64,000 bases of DNA from Micromonospora ferruginea (GTDB lineage Bacteria > Actinomycetota > Actinomycetes > Mycobacteriales > Micromonosporaceae), in assembly GCF_013694245.2 (NCBI RefSeq), contig NZ_CP059322.2, positions 306,001 to 370,000 on the forward strand, in the 5' to 3' direction. This document shows positions 49,413-59,163 of the stretch, piece by piece. Below the pieces are notes generated by a model. The model did no database searches. It saw only the letters and a list, made by a program, of their open reading frames with translations, and was not told the origin of the DNA. Each line of letters opens with the position of its first letter. Position 1 is the stretch's first letter. A program made the translations under genes and the position numbers.

Positions 49413-50755
49413 CGCCGGATCAGATCCCGGAACCAGGTGTACGAGGACTTCGGGGTCCGCCGCTGGGTCGGGTAGTCGACGTGCACCAGGCCGAAGCGCT
49501 TGGTGAACCCCTCCGCCCACTCCCAGTTGTCCAGCAGCGACCAGACGAAGTACCCGGTGACCGGCACGCCCGCGCCGATCGCCTCGTGCACCGCGCGCAC
49601 GTGCCCGTCCAGGTAGGCGATCCGCTCCGGGTCGTGCACCCGGCCGTCGGCGTCCGGCACGTCGTCGTAGGCGCATCCGCTCTCGGTGACCTGGATCGGC
49701 GGCAGCGCGTCGCGGTAGCGGTCGTGGAGCTGGCCGAGCAGCTCGCGCAGTCCGTCCGGGGCCACCGGCCAGTCGAACGCGGTGCGCGGGTAGCCGTCCA
49801 GCGGCACCATCTCGAACGGCAGCGGCGAGCCCTCCTCCGGCGCCCGGATGCCGGTCGGGTTGTAGTAGTTCACCCCGAGCACGTCGATCGGCGCGGCGAT
49901 GACGTCGAGGTCCCCGTCCCGGACCACGGCCGGGTCGAAGCCGGGCGCGTCGGGGTAACCGCGACCGAGCAGCGGGTCGGTGAAGAGCCGGTTGTGCAGC
50001 GCGTCGTACGCCCGCGCGGCGACCCGGTCCGCGTCGGTGTCGCCGACCTGCCGCACCGGTGAGTAGTTGTTGGCGATCGCCACCTCGCTGGTGCTGCGCG
50101 CGCGCAGCGCGGCGACCGCGAGGCCGTGCCCGAGGAGCTGGTGGTGCGCCACCGGGAAGGAGTCGAAGAGCAGCATCCGGCCGGGCGCGTGGGTGCCGAT
50201 GCCGTAGCCGAGGGTCATGTGGATGAACGGCTCGTTGAGCGTGATCCAGAGCTTCACCCGGTCGCCGAGGCGGGCCGCGGTCAGGTCGGCGTACTCGGCG
50301 AAGCGGGCGGCGGTGTCGCGGTTCAGCCAGCCGCCGGCGTCCTCCAGCGGCTGGGGCAGGTCCCAGTGGAAGAGCGTGGCGACCGGGTCGACGCCGGCGG
50401 CGAGCAGGCCGTCCACCAGCCGGTCGTAGAAGTCCAGCCCGGCGGCGTTGGCCGGGCCGGCGCCGCCGGGCTGCACCCGGGGCCAGGCGATCGAGAACCG
50501 GTACGCGGACACGCCCAGCCCGGCCGTCAGCGCGATGTCCTCGGCGTACCGGTGGCGGTGGTCGCAGGCCTCGTCACCGGTGCTGCCGTCGACGATCCGG
50601 CCCGGCTCGCGGGCGAACGTGTCCCAGATGGACGGCCCCCGGCCGTCGACGCCGGTCGCTCCCTCGATCTGGTACGCGGAGGTGGACACCCCCCAGCGGA
50701 AGCCGGCGGGGAAGTCGGGCAGCGGCACGGTCGTCAATTCGCCCTCCCAAGACAT
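49409..50755 (-). CDS. GH1 beta-glucosidase
   Basis: A 448-residue cytoplasmic glycosidase. The acid/base Glu is in WITLNEPFIHMTLG and the nucleophile in IQVTESGCAYDD; N-terminal FRWGVSTSAYQIEGA is the family start. It hydrolyses cellobiose and other beta-glucosides. Its stop overlaps the MFS transporter start. ATG 50755 chosen, with TAGAGT fourteen bases upstream; TTG 50737 with a GGGAGGG site is an alternative. No CebR-like box was found upstream. Confidence 0.93.
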   Translation of the reverse strand: MSWEGELTTVPLPDFPAGFRWGVSTSAYQIEGATGVDGRGPSIWDTFAREPGRIVDGSTGDEACDHRHRYAEDIALTAGLGVSAYRFSIAWPRVQPGGAGPANAAGLDFYDRLVDGLLAAGVDPVATLFHWDLPQPLEDAGGWLNRDTAARFAEYADLTAARLGDRVKLWITLNEPFIHMTLGYGIGTHAPGRMLLFDSFPVAHHQLLGHGLAVAALRARSTSEVAIANNYSPVRQVGDTDADRVAARAYDALHNRLFTDPLLGRGYPDAPGFDPAVVRDGDLDVIAAPIDVLGVNYYNPTGIRAPEEGSPLPFEMVPLDGYPRTAFDWPVAPDGLRELLGQLHDRYRDALPPIQVTESGCAYDDVPDADGRVHDPERIAYLDGHVRAVHEAIGAGVPVTGYFVWSLLDNWEWAEGFTKRFGLVHVDYPTQRRTPKSSYTWFRDLIRR

Positions 50756-50923
50756 GAAGCGTGTTCGCGACTCTAGGGGGCGGCCGGCCGCCGCGCTATA
50801 GGCCGGGAAGCCGGGCAACACAAGGGCGTTCGGCGTGTCTTCTCCGATCCCGTCCGCTTAAGTCCGATTTACACATAGAGTGCCAAATATCGCGGATGTG
50901 ATTTAAGTGGGGGAAAGACGCTC

Positions 50924-51370
50924 ATGATCCTCGTGGAACGTAGCGCGCACGTGGCGGCGCCGGTAGAAGTGGTCTGGGACGTCGTGCAGCGGGCCGAGCA
51001 GTTGCCGGCCTGGCTGGCGGGGGTCCGCGCGGCCGAGGTCCTCTCCGGGGAGGGGTTCGGTCGGCGGCAACTGGTCCAGGCCGGGCGCGGCGCCGCCCAC
51101 GAGGCCGAGGTGATCGCCTATCAGGAACCGACCCTGATCGGCTGGCGCGAACGGGCCAAGGGCGCCGGCGCCCGGGCCGAGGCGCGCACCGAGATCTACG
51201 TCCAGCTCACCGCGGACGAGGAGGCCGGCGGCACGGTCGTCCGGCTGATCGTGGTGCGGTGGCCCGCCGGGCCGGTCAAGGCCGCCATGCTGCGGCTCGG
51301 CCTGCGCCGGGTCGGCGCCGACCTGGAGGACTCGCTGGCCCGGCTGACCGACCTGGCCGCCGTCGGCTGA
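50924..51370 (+). CDS. SRPBCC family protein (polyketide cyclase/dehydrase-like)
   Basis: A 148-residue protein opening ILVERSAHVAAPVEVVWDVV, followed by PAWLAGVRAAEVL and a long C-terminal helix (GADLEDSLARLTDLA), the START-domain pattern of CoxG/cyclase-like proteins. GGGGGAAAG precedes ATG 50924. It is divergent from the beta-glucosidase and single. Ligand unknown. Confidence 0.85.
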   Translation: MILVERSAHVAAPVEVVWDVVQRAEQLPAWLAGVRAAEVLSGEGFGRRQLVQAGRGAAHEAEVIAYQEPTLIGWRERAKGAGARAEARTEIYVQLTADEEAGGTVVRLIVVRWPAGPVKAAMLRLGLRRVGADLEDSLARLTDLAAVG

Positions 51371-51398
51371 CCGGGTCCCAGTCCCGGCGTCGCCCGCA

Positions 51399-51445
51399 AC
51401 GACGATGGTCCGGCATCCCAACCAGGGACGCCGGACCATCGTCGT
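51399..51445 (+). terminator. Strong hairpin terminator after the SRPBCC gene
   Basis: A 16-bp perfect stem (ACGACGATGGTCCGGC at 51399-51414, complement at 51430-51445) with a 15-base loop, 29 bp after the stop codon. Confidence 0.85.
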
Positions 51446-51454
51446 GTCCGTCGG

Positions 51455-51511
51455 CGTTAAGCGGGGGCCCCTCCTCTACCGGAGGCGTTAAGCAGGGGCC
51501 CCGCCTTTCAC
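51455..51511 (-). repeat. GC-box palindromic repeat, copy 7
   Basis: On the minus strand it starts GTGAAAGGCGGGGCCCC three bases after the aceE stop, then TTAACGCCTCCGGTAGAG, the second box and TTAAC. Oriented like copies 2, 4 and 5 with respect to its upstream gene. Confidence 0.83.
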
Positions 51512-51514
51512 CTG

Positions 51515-54259
51515 CTAGCTGTCGCCGCCGGTCTCGCCGACCGGGGCGGCGTTGACGTCGTCCAGGGCGTACTTGCGGGCGGCGTCGGCCGGCACGTGCG
51601 CCGGGACCGCGCCGCGCAGGGCGAGCTGCCGCAGCGTGGCGACCGCCACCGACTCGGCGTCCACGTGGAAGTGGCGGCGCAGCGCGTGCCGGGTGTCCGA
51701 CATGCCGAAACCGTCCGTGCCGAGCGAGGTGTAGTCACCCGGCACCCAGCGGGCGATCAGGTCCGGCACCGCGCGCATCCAGTCGCTGACCGCGACCTTC
51801 GGGCCCTCGGCGTCGGCCAGCTTCCGCTGGATGTACGGCACCCGCTGCTCCTCGCCCGGGTTGAGCAGGTTGTGCTCCTCGCACTCCACCGCGTCGCGGC
51901 GCAGCTCGGTCCAGGACGTCACCGACCACACGTCGGCGGCCACGCCCCAGTCCTCGGCGAGCAACTGCTGGGCCTTGAGCGCCCACTGCATGCCGGTGCC
52001 GGAGGCCAGCACGTTCGCCTTCGGCGCGTCCGCGCCCACCTGCGGCGCCGGCGAGTAGCGGTAGATGCCCTTGACGATGCCCTCGGTGTCCACACCCTCC
52101 GGCTCGGCCGGCTGGAAGATCGGCTCGTTGTAGACGGTGAGGTAGTAGAAGACGTTCTCCTGCGCCTCGCCGTACATCCGGTGCAGGCCGTTCTCCAGGA
52201 TGTGCGCCAGCTCGAACGCGAACGCCGCGTCGTACGCGACCACCGCCGGGTTGGTGGCGGCGAGCAGGAGCGAGTGCCCGTCCTCGTGCTGGAGGCCCTC
52301 ACCGTTGAGCGTGGTCCGGCCGGCGGTCGCGCCGAGCACGAAGCCCCGGGCCATCTGGTCGGCCGCCGCCCAGAACCCGTCGCCGGTGCGCTGGAAGCCG
52401 AACATCGAGTAGAAGATGTACATCGGGATCATCGGCTCGCCGTGCGTCGCGTACGACGTGCCGGCGGCGGTGAACGAGGCGACCGAGCCGGCCTCGTTGA
52501 TGCCCTCGTGCAGGATCTGCCCGGTGGTCGACTCCTTGTAGGACAGGAACAGCTCCCGGTCGACCGAGGTGTAGCGCTGGCCGTGCGGCGAGTAGATCTT
52601 CTGCGTCGGGAAGAGCGAGTCCATGCCGAAGGTACGGGCCTCGTCCGGGATGATCGGCACCCAGCGCTTGCCGAACTCCTTGTCCTTCATCACGTCCTTG
52701 AGCAGGCGGACGAAGGCCATCGTGGTGGCCACCTTCTGCTTGCCCGACCCGCGCTTGACGTCGGCGAACCGCTCGCTGCCCGGGATCGCCAGCGTCCTGC
52801 GCTCGGTGGTACGCGACGGGAGGAAGCCGCCGAGCTGGCGCCGCCGCTCCCGCAGGTACTCCATCTCGTCCGACTTCTCGTCCGGCGTGTAGTACGGCGG
52901 GAGGTAGGGGTTCTCCTCCAACTGCTTGTCCGGGATGTCGAGGTAGAGCCGGTCGCGGAACAGCTTCAGGTCGTCCAGCGTCAGCTTCTTCATCTGGTGC
53001 GTGGCGTTGCGGCCCTCGAAGTGCGAGCCCAGCGTCCAGCCCTTGATGGTCTTGGCGAGGATGACGGTCGGCTGGCCGGTGTGCTCCATCGCCGCCTTGT
53101 AGGCCGCGTAGAGCTTGCGGTAGTCGTGCCCGCCCCGCTTGAGGTTCCAGATCTCGTCGTCGCTCAGGTGCTCGACCATCTTGCGGGTCCGCGCGTCGCG
53201 GCCGAAGAAGTGCTCCCGGACGTACGCCCCGGACTCCGCCTTGTAGGTCTGGTAGTCACCGTCGGGCGTGGTGTTCATCAGGTTGACCAGCGCGCCGTCG
53301 GTGTCCGCCGCGAGCAGCGGGTCCCACTCCCGGCCCCAGACCACCTTGATCACGTTCCAGCCGGCGCCCCGGAAGAACGCCTCCAGCTCCTGCATGACCT
53401 TGCCGTTGCCGCGGACCGGACCGTCCAGCCGCTGGAGGTTGCAGTTGATCACGAAGGTGAGGTTGTCCAGCTCCTCGCGCGCGGCCACGCCGATCGCGCC
53501 GAGCGACTCGACCTCGTCCATCTCGCCGTCGCCCAGGAACGCCCAGACGTGCTGCTGGGAGGTGTCCTTGATGCCCCGGTGCTGCAGGTAGCGGTTGAAC
53601 CGCGCCTGGTAGATGGCGTTCAGCGGGCCGAGGCCCATGGAGACGGTGGGGAACTCCCAGAAGTCCGGCATCAACCGCGGGTGCGGGTACGAGGGCAGCG
53701 AGCCGGCGCGGTGCGACAGCTCCTGCCGGAAGCCGTCGAGCTGGTCGGCGCTCAGCCGGCCCTCCAGGAACGCCCGCGCGTACATGCCGGGGGAGGCGTG
53801 ACCCTGGTAGTAGATCTGGTCCCCGCCGCCCGGGTGCTCCTTGCCGCGGAAGAAGTGGTTGAAGCCCACCTCGTAGAGCGACGCCGAGCTGGCGAACGTG
53901 GAGATGTGGCCGCCCACGCCTATCTCCGGGCGCTGCGCCCGGTGCACCAGCATGGCGGCGTTCCACCGGATGTAGGCCCGCAGCCGCCGCTCGATGTGCT
54001 CGTCACCGGGGAACCACGGCTCCCGCTCCGGCGGAATGGTGTTGATGTAGTCGGTGGTGGTCAGGGACGGCACCCCGACCTGGCGCTCGCGGGCCCGCTC
54101 CAGCAGGCGAAGCATGACGTACCGGGCGCGCTTGGTTCCGCGCTCGTCGATGACACCGTCGAGCGACTCGACCCATTCGCTGGTCTCTTCAGGGTCGATG
54201 TCCGGAAGCTGGCTCGGCAGACCAGCGGTGATCACCGGGCGCTTGCGTTCCGTAGCCAC
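51515..54259 (-). CDS. aceE: Pyruvate dehydrogenase E1 component (homodimeric)
   Basis: A 914-residue thiamine-diphosphate enzyme that decarboxylates pyruvate and passes acetyl to E2. The TPP motif is [14 protein letters not shown]...NCN, and the conserved [20 protein letters not shown] and catalytic-loop region are present. It is the AceE type used in actinobacteria, where E1 works with a shared E2/E3 instead of a pdh operon. GTG 54259 follows AGGGA. No E2 or E3 gene adjoins it. The transcript probably ends near the repeat at 51455. Confidence 0.96.
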   Translation of the reverse strand: MATERKRPVITAGLPSQLPDIDPEETSEWVESLDGVIDERGTKRARYVMLRLLERARERQVGVPSLTTTDYINTIPPEREPWFPGDEHIERRLRAYIRWNAAMLVHRAQRPEIGVGGHISTFASSASLYEVGFNHFFRGKEHPGGGDQIYYQGHASPGMYARAFLEGRLSADQLDGFRQELSHRAGSLPSYPHPRLMPDFWEFPTVSMGLGPLNAIYQARFNRYLQHRGIKDTSQQHVWAFLGDGEMDEVESLGAIGVAAREELDNLTFVINCNLQRLDGPVRGNGKVMQELEAFFRGAGWNVIKVVWGREWDPLLAADTDGALVNLMNTTPDGDYQTYKAESGAYVREHFFGRDARTRKMVEHLSDDEIWNLKRGGHDYRKLYAAYKAAMEHTGQPTVILAKTIKGWTLGSHFEGRNATHQMKKLTLDDLKLFRDRLYLDIPDKQLEENPYLPPYYTPDEKSDEMEYLRERRRQLGGFLPSRTTERRTLAIPGSERFADVKRGSGKQKVATTMAFVRLLKDVMKDKEFGKRWVPIIPDEARTFGMDSLFPTQKIYSPHGQRYTSVDRELFLSYKESTTGQILHEGINEAGSVASFTAAGTSYATHGEPMIPMYIFYSMFGFQRTGDGFWAAADQMARGFVLGATAGRTTLNGEGLQHEDGHSLLLAATNPAVVAYDAAFAFELAHILENGLHRMYGEAQENVFYYLTVYNEPIFQPAEPEGVDTEGIVKGIYRYSPAPQVGADAPKANVLASGTGMQWALKAQQLLAEDWGVAADVWSVTSWTELRRDAVECEEHNLLNPGEEQRVPYIQRKLADAEGPKVAVSDWMRAVPDLIARWVPGDYTSLGTDGFGMSDTRHALRRHFHVDAESVAVATLRQLALRGAVPAHVPADAARKYALDDVNAAPVGETGGDS

Positions 54260-54440
54260 AGGCGTTCCCTCGGTTCTGTGTGGGATAGGTCTCTAGCGCC
54301 ATCCTGCCCCCTGGTGGCGCTCGTCGTCACGTCTGCCTCCCCCAGACGCGATGCTGAACACAGGTACCCGTCGGTAACTTTGTGCGATCACCGGCCGCGC
54401 CGTCCGGCCCGTGGTTGGCCACCCCGGCTACCCTGCCGGC

Positions 54441-54785
54441 ATGCGGGGACGGCCGGTTCGGGCGGGTCATGTGCTGGTGGCGGTGGGAGCGCTGCTCATC
54501 GTGGGCTCGGCGGTCGCGCTGGCCCGGGAGATCGCGCGTACCCCGGAATGGGGGTCCGGCTGGGCGATCGGCATCGGCGTCGGCGTGATGCTGGCCCTCG
54601 CCGGCGTCGACGAGATCCGCCACCGCCGCCGGTTCGGCGCCGGCTACCGGGAGGCGGCCGGCGGCGCCGCCGTCCTCCCGCACACGCCCGGCCCGGAGAC
54701 CGGCGGCGGCCAGATGCCCGACTACGGCTCGGGGGACGGCGGCGGAGGCAGCGGCGGGGACTGCGGTGGCGGCGGCGGGAACTGA
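54441..54785 (+). CDS. Small membrane protein with Gly-rich tail
   Basis: A 114-residue protein with two membrane helices (VLVAVGALLIVGSAVALA, WAIGIGVGVMLALAGVDEI), a charged segment RHRRRFGAGYREAAG and a tail of Gly, Ser, Asp and one Cys (GSGDGGGGSGGDCGGGGGN). ATG 54441 is six bases after TACCCT (54429-54434), so probably leaderless. It lies between aceE and yjbQ. Gly-rich tails with Cys occur in some metal-binding proteins, but no family is recognised. Confidence 0.65.
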   Translation: MRGRPVRAGHVLVAVGALLIVGSAVALAREIARTPEWGSGWAIGIGVGVMLALAGVDEIRHRRRFGAGYREAAGGAAVLPHTPGPETGGGQMPDYGSGDGGGGSGGDCGGGGGN

Positions 54786-54808
54786 GCCGCTGCGGCAGAA
54801 TGCGCCGT

Positions 54809-55213
54809 ATGCGCAGTGAGGTGATCAGCGTCCGGACCGGTTCCCGGCCCACCGTCCGGGACATCACGGCCGAGGCCGAGCGCTTCGTCGCCGGGGCCGG
54901 CGACGGGTTGCTGCACGTCTTCGTCCCGCACGCCACCGCCGGGCTGGCGATCATCGAGACCGGCGCCGGCTCGGACGACGACCTGCTCCGGGCGCTCGAC
55001 GACCTGCTCCCCACCGACGACAGGTGGCGGCACCGGCACGGCTCACCCGGGCACGGGCGCGACCACGTGCTGCCGGCTCTCGTGCCCCCGTACGCCACGC
55101 TGCCGGTGCTCGACGGGCGGCTCCAGCTCGGCACCTGGCAGTCGATCTGCCTGGTCGACCCGAACGGCGACAACCCGGACCGCCAGGTCCGCTTCTCGTT
55201 CCTGGCCGGCTGA
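54809..55213 (+). CDS. YjbQ/UPF0047 family protein
   Basis: A 134-residue protein with the YjbQ pattern: FVPHATAGLAIIE, HRHGSPGHGRDHVLPALVPPYATLPV and LQLGTWQSICLVDPNG, the last two forming a conserved metal-binding-like core with multiple His residues. Family members have weak thiamine-phosphate synthase activity in some bacteria; the true role is uncertain. ATG 54809 sits seven bases after CAGAAT, so leaderless is likely; ATG 54800 is in frame. Confidence 0.87.
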   Translation: MRSEVISVRTGSRPTVRDITAEAERFVAGAGDGLLHVFVPHATAGLAIIETGAGSDDDLLRALDDLLPTDDRWRHRHGSPGHGRDHVLPALVPPYATLPVLDGRLQLGTWQSICLVDPNGDNPDRQVRFSFLAG

Positions 55214-55278
55214 GCCGGACACCGCCCGTCATGTAGTGGACCGGGTCAATTGTTGCTTGGTCACGTATGATGGCGGGC

Positions 55279-55746
55279 ATGGTGCCTTCCACCGCCGCAC
55301 CGGGCGACCGGGCCGTCCTGGCCGGGGAGGCCGTGCGTCGGATCCTGCACGTGGCCGCCGCGCTGCGGCACCACCAGGACGAGGCGATCGCCGCGCTGGG
55401 GCTCACCCCGGCGGCCGGCCGGGCGCTGCACGAGCTGGACCCCGACCACCCGCTGCCGGCCCGCGACCTCGCCGAGCAACTCGGCTGCGACCGGTCCAAC
55501 GTGACCGGCCTGGCCGACAAGCTGGAGCAGGCCGGCCTGGTGGAGCGGCGCACCGACCCGACCGACCGGCGGCAGAAGACGCTCGTGGTCACCGCGCGCG
55601 GCCGGCAGGTGCGCGACCGGCTCCGGCAGGTGATGTCGGACTCCCGACTGCTCGACGGCCTGAGCGCGGCCGAGTTGGCCACGCTGCACGAGCTGGTCTG
55701 GAAGGTGTCCGACGGCGGCTGTCCCGAGGCGTGCGGGGAGATCTGA
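55279..55746 (+). CDS. MarR-family transcriptional regulator
   Basis: A 155-residue winged-helix regulator with ALGLTPAAGRALHELD, RDLAEQLGCDRSNVTGLADKLEQAGLVER and the wing RTDPTDRRQKTLVVT. ATG 55279 is seven bases after TATGAT (55266-55271); the longer frame with two extra Met codons is less likely. It lies 51 bp upstream of the fused E1 gene and could control it. A TCAATTG element at 55246-55253 is a possible binding site. Confidence 0.9.
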   Translation: MVPSTAAPGDRAVLAGEAVRRILHVAAALRHHQDEAIAALGLTPAAGRALHELDPDHPLPARDLAEQLGCDRSNVTGLADKLEQAGLVERRTDPTDRRQKTLVVTARGRQVRDRLRQVMSDSRLLDGLSAAELATLHELVWKVSDGGCPEACGEI

Positions 55747-55797
55747 GCCACGCCGGGCGGAACGTGTCCGACTGGGCGAGGCGGGTCCGAGTCGGTA

Positions 55798-58605
55798 ATG
55801 CTGTCCGACGTGACCACCCCGCACGATCTCGACGACCGGCTCCGCGCCGACCTGGCTGCGCTCGGCACGCCTGAGCGGCGGCGCGACCTCGGCGAACCGC
55901 TGCCCGGCGACGGTTCGCTGACCGGGGCGCAGGCGCTGGCCCTGTTCGACGCGCAGCTCACCAGCCGGCTGCTCGACCTGGCCGGGCGCTGGCTGCGCGG
56001 GTTCGGCGAGGGCTACTACACGATCGGCTCGGCCGGCCACGAGGGGAACGCCGCGGTGGCCGCCGCGCTGCGTCCGACCGACCCGGCGCTGCTGCACTAC
56101 CGGTCCGGGGCGTTCTACTGCCTGCGCGCCGCCCAGGCGGCCGGCGATTTCCCGTTCAGCCCGCCGTCCCCGCCCGGGGCGTCGGCCTCCCGTCCGGACG
56201 GCTCGCCTGTTTCGTCGGCCCTCGGCGCGGATGGTTCGCCTGCGTCGGCCCCCCGCCAGGATGGCGCGCCGGACCTGTCGGACCTCACCGACCCGGACGC
56301 CATCGACCCTGCTTCTCCCGCTTACCGAGATGATCGTTCCGAAGACCGGGATCCGTCGAGATCTTGGTACGAAAGTGCCCCTATGGGGGCCGTTTCCTAC
56401 CAAGATCTCGATCCGGCGGTGACTGACGCCGTTACGGGAGATGTGGACGACGGTGGGCAACGGTCGGGTGCCGGAGTCGCAGGAGGCGACCTGCCGGATG
56501 AGGCGGGCGTCGAGGCGGTGCGGCTGCCGACCGGGGCCGGCGTGACCGTGGACGCGGACGGCGGCGCGACTCCCGGCGTACCCGATCGGGTCGGCGTGGC
56601 CGGGGACGCGGACGGCGGCGCGACGGCAGGCGTACCCGATCTGCCGTCGCCGTCGCTCGACGACGCCTACGCGGCGGCGGCGCGCGACGTGCTGCGGGGC
56701 ATGGTCGCCTCCGCCGCGGAACCGATCGCCGGCGGCCGGCACAAGGTCTTCGGCCGGGCCGACCTCGCGGTCGTGCCGACCACCTCCACCGTCGCCTCGC
56801 ACCTGCCCCGGGCGGTCGGGCTGGGGCTGGCCCTGGAGCGGCTGCGCCGGGGCGGCCCGCGCGCCGACGGTGACCCGGAGGTGGCGTCCTGGCCGCCGGA
56901 CGCGGTGGTGGTCTGCTCGTTCGGCGACGCCTCGATCAACCACGCCACCGCCACCGCCGCACTCAACACCGCCGGCTGGTACGACCACACCGGCCTGCGG
57001 ATCCCGGTCCTGTTCGTCTGCGAGGACAACGGGCTCGGCATCAGCGTGCGCTCGCCCGAGGGGTGGGTGGCCACGATGCTGCGGTCCCGGCCCGGCATCC
57101 GCTACTTCGCCGCGGACGGCACCGACGCGGTGCAGGCGCACCGGGTGGCGGCGGAGGCGGCGGCCTGGGTGCGCCGGCACCGCCGGCCCGCGGTGCTGCA
57201 CCTGAGCACGGTCCGGCTGATGGGGCACGCCGGGGCGGACGTGGAGACCGCGTACCGGAGTCCGGCGGAGATCGCCGCGGACGAGGCGCGGGACCCGCTG
57301 CTGGTCACCGCCCGCCGGCTGGTGGCAGCCGGTTACGCCGGCGGGGAGGAACTGCTCGCCCGGTACGACGAGCGGGGCTGGCAGCTCCGGCGCATCGCCG
57401 AGGAGGTGCTTGACGAGCCGAAGCTGGCGTCCCCGGTCGAGGTGGTGTCGGAGCTGGCGCCCCGCCGGCCGGTGCGGGTGTCCCGGGCGGTCGCCGAGTC
57501 GGCGGCGCACGCGACCGGTCCGGGGGCCGCGGCGCGGGCGGAGGCGTTCGGCGGCAAGCCGCCGGAGCTGACCGGGCCGCTGACGCTGGCGCAGAGCATC
57601 AACGCGGCGCTCGCCGACGGCATGCTCGACCACCCGCGGATGGCCGTGTTCGGTGAGGACGTGGCCGCCAAGGGCGGGGTGTACGGGGTGACCAAGGGCC
57701 TGCGGGACCGCTTCGGCGCGGCGCGGGTGTTCGACACGCTGCTCGACGAGACCTCGATCCTCGGTCTCGGGCTCGGCGCCGGGCTGGCCGGCATGCTGCC
57801 GGTGCCGGAGATCCAGTACCTGGCCTACCTGCACAACGCCGAGGACCAGCTCCGGGGCGAGGCGGCCACCATGCGCTTCTTCTCCCGGGGCGCGTTCCGC
57901 AACCCGATGGTGGTGCGGGTGGCCGGCCTGGCCTACCAGGAGGGCTTCGGCGGGCACTTCCACAACGACAACTCGGTGGCGGTGCTGCGGGACGTGCCGG
58001 GGCTGGTGATCGCGGTGCCGGCCCGGCCGGACGACGCGGCGCCGATGCTGCGGACCTGCCTGGCGGCGGCCCGGGTGGACGGCGCGGTCTGCGTCTTCCT
58101 GGAGCCGATCGCGCTCTACCACTCCCGCGACCTCTACGCCGACGGCGACGGCGAGTGGCTGGCCGAGTACGCCGAGCCGGGCGCCTGGGCGGACCGGCAC
58201 GTGCCGGTCGGCCGGGCCCGGGTGTACGGGATCGGCTCCGCCGAGGACCTCACCATCATCACCTTCGGTAACGGGGTGCGGATGTCGCTGCGGGCGGCGG
58301 CCACGCTGGCCGAGGAGGGCGTCGGCAGTCGGGTGGTGGACCTGCGCTGGCTCGCCCCGCTGCCGGTGGCGGACATCATCCGGGAGGCCTCGGCGACCGG
58401 TCGGGTGCTGGTGGTGGACGAGACCAGGCGGTCCGGCGGGGTGGGGGAGGGGGTGCTGTCCGCGCTCGTCGACACCGGTTACGTCGGTGCGGCGCGCCGG
58501 GTGGCGGCACTTGACTCTTTTGTACCATTAGGTCCGGCTGCCCATCAGGTTCTGGTGTCCGAGGAAGCCATTACCCAGGGTGCCCGTACGCTGCTGGCAC
58601 GGTAA
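55798..58605 (+). CDS. Fused E1 alpha/beta 2-oxoacid dehydrogenase, with in-frame repeat-rich insertion
   Basis: A 935-residue TPP-dependent enzyme in which E1-alpha (about 1-505) and E1-beta (580-935) of the branched-chain or acetoin type are joined. The TPP loop is VCSFGDASINHATATAALN; E1-beta begins LTLAQSINAALADGML with VFGEDVAAKGGVYG and EAATMRFFSRG. Between residues 118 and 288 the alpha part is interrupted by a low-complexity, repeat-rich stretch that includes a palindrome (56357-56410) and two GV-DADGGAT-GVPD units. Normal homologs lack it. No E2 or E3 gene is nearby; the substrate is not assignable. Confidence 0.85.
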   Translation: MLSDVTTPHDLDDRLRADLAALGTPERRRDLGEPLPGDGSLTGAQALALFDAQLTSRLLDLAGRWLRGFGEGYYTIGSAGHEGNAAVAAALRPTDPALLHYRSGAFYCLRAAQAAGDFPFSPPSPPGASASRPDGSPVSSALGADGSPASAPRQDGAPDLSDLTDPDAIDPASPAYRDDRSEDRDPSRSWYESAPMGAVSYQDLDPAVTDAVTGDVDDGGQRSGAGVAGGDLPDEAGVEAVRLPTGAGVTVDADGGATPGVPDRVGVAGDADGGATAGVPDLPSPSLDDAYAAAARDVLRGMVASAAEPIAGGRHKVFGRADLAVVPTTSTVASHLPRAVGLGLALERLRRGGPRADGDPEVASWPPDAVVVCSFGDASINHATATAALNTAGWYDHTGLRIPVLFVCEDNGLGISVRSPEGWVATMLRSRPGIRYFAADGTDAVQAHRVAAEAAAWVRRHRRPAVLHLSTVRLMGHAGADVETAYRSPAEIAADEARDPLLVTARRLVAAGYAGGEELLARYDERGWQLRRIAEEVLDEPKLASPVEVVSELAPRRPVRVSRAVAESAAHATGPGAAARAEAFGGKPPELTGPLTLAQSINAALADGMLDHPRMAVFGEDVAAKGGVYGVTKGLRDRFGAARVFDTLLDETSILGLGLGAGLAGMLPVPEIQYLAYLHNAEDQLRGEAATMRFFSRGAFRNPMVVRVAGLAYQEGFGGHFHNDNSVAVLRDVPGLVIAVPARPDDAAPMLRTCLAAARVDGAVCVFLEPIALYHSRDLYADGDGEWLAEYAEPGAWADRHVPVGRARVYGIGSAEDLTIITFGNGVRMSLRAAATLAEEGVGSRVVDLRWLAPLPVADIIREASATGRVLVVDETRRSGGVGEGVLSALVDTGYVGAARRVAALDSFVPLGPAAHQVLVSEEAITQGARTLLAR
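56357..56410. repeat. Palindromic MITE/REP-like element inside the E1 gene
   Basis: Arms CGAGATCTTGGTACGAAA (56357-56374) and TTTCCTACCAAGATCTCG (56393-56410) pair with one mismatch across an 18-base centre that itself pairs (GCCCC-TAT-GGGGGC). It is translated in frame, corresponding to residues 187-205, and is less GC-rich than its surroundings. I saw only this copy in the window. Confidence 0.85.
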
Positions 58606-58715
58606 ATTCCGTTCCACCCGGTGCGCCACTTGCGCAGCGAGCCGCAACTGTGTGGACTGGGCACCACGGCGTCACACGACGCCGGAGCAGGGATGAGACG
58701 AGGAGGCACGCGACA

Positions 58716-59153
58716 GTGAGCGCGACCGCTGGTCAGGCCGCCGACGGGGTACGCAGCCTGGCGGACCGGTTCGGGATCGAGCCGGGCATGGTCGTCATGG
58801 AGATGGGCTACGACGACGACGTCGACACCGATCTCCGGGACGCCCTGACCGACCGCTGTGGAGAACTGGTCGACGAGGACACCGACGAGGTGGTCGACGC
58901 GGTTCTGGTCTGGCACCGCGACGGCGACGGTGACCTCTTCGAGCTCCTCGTCGACGCCCTCGGGCCGCTGGCGGACAACGGCGTGGTCTGGCTCCTGACG
59001 CCGAAGGCCGGCCGGGACGGCCACGTCGAGCCGAGCGAGGTCGCCGAGAGCGCCCAGACCGCCGGGCTCCAGCAGACCTCCACCATCAACGCCGGCCGCG
59101 ACTGGAGCGGCGCCCGCCTGGTGCTGCGACGCGGCTCCAAGAGCAAGAAGTAG
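58716..59153 (+). CDS. DUF3052 family protein
   Basis: A 145-residue actinobacterial protein: QAADGVRSLADRFGIEPGM, an acidic stretch DDDVDTDLRDAL, VDAVLVWHRDGDGDLFELLV and DNGVVWLLTPKAG. DUF3052 proteins accompany the AceE/peroxiredoxin cluster in Streptomyces, where the same order (aceE, DUF3052, peroxiredoxin) occurs, and are suggested to act in stress or chromatin functions; evidence is thin. GTG 58716 follows AGGAGG. It precedes the peroxiredoxin by 10 bp. Confidence 0.85.
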   Translation: MSATAGQAADGVRSLADRFGIEPGMVVMEMGYDDDVDTDLRDALTDRCGELVDEDTDEVVDAVLVWHRDGDGDLFELLVDALGPLADNGVVWLLTPKAGRDGHVEPSEVAESAQTAGLQQTSTINAGRDWSGARLVLRRGSKSKK

Positions 59154-59163
59154 GAGCGCAGGC

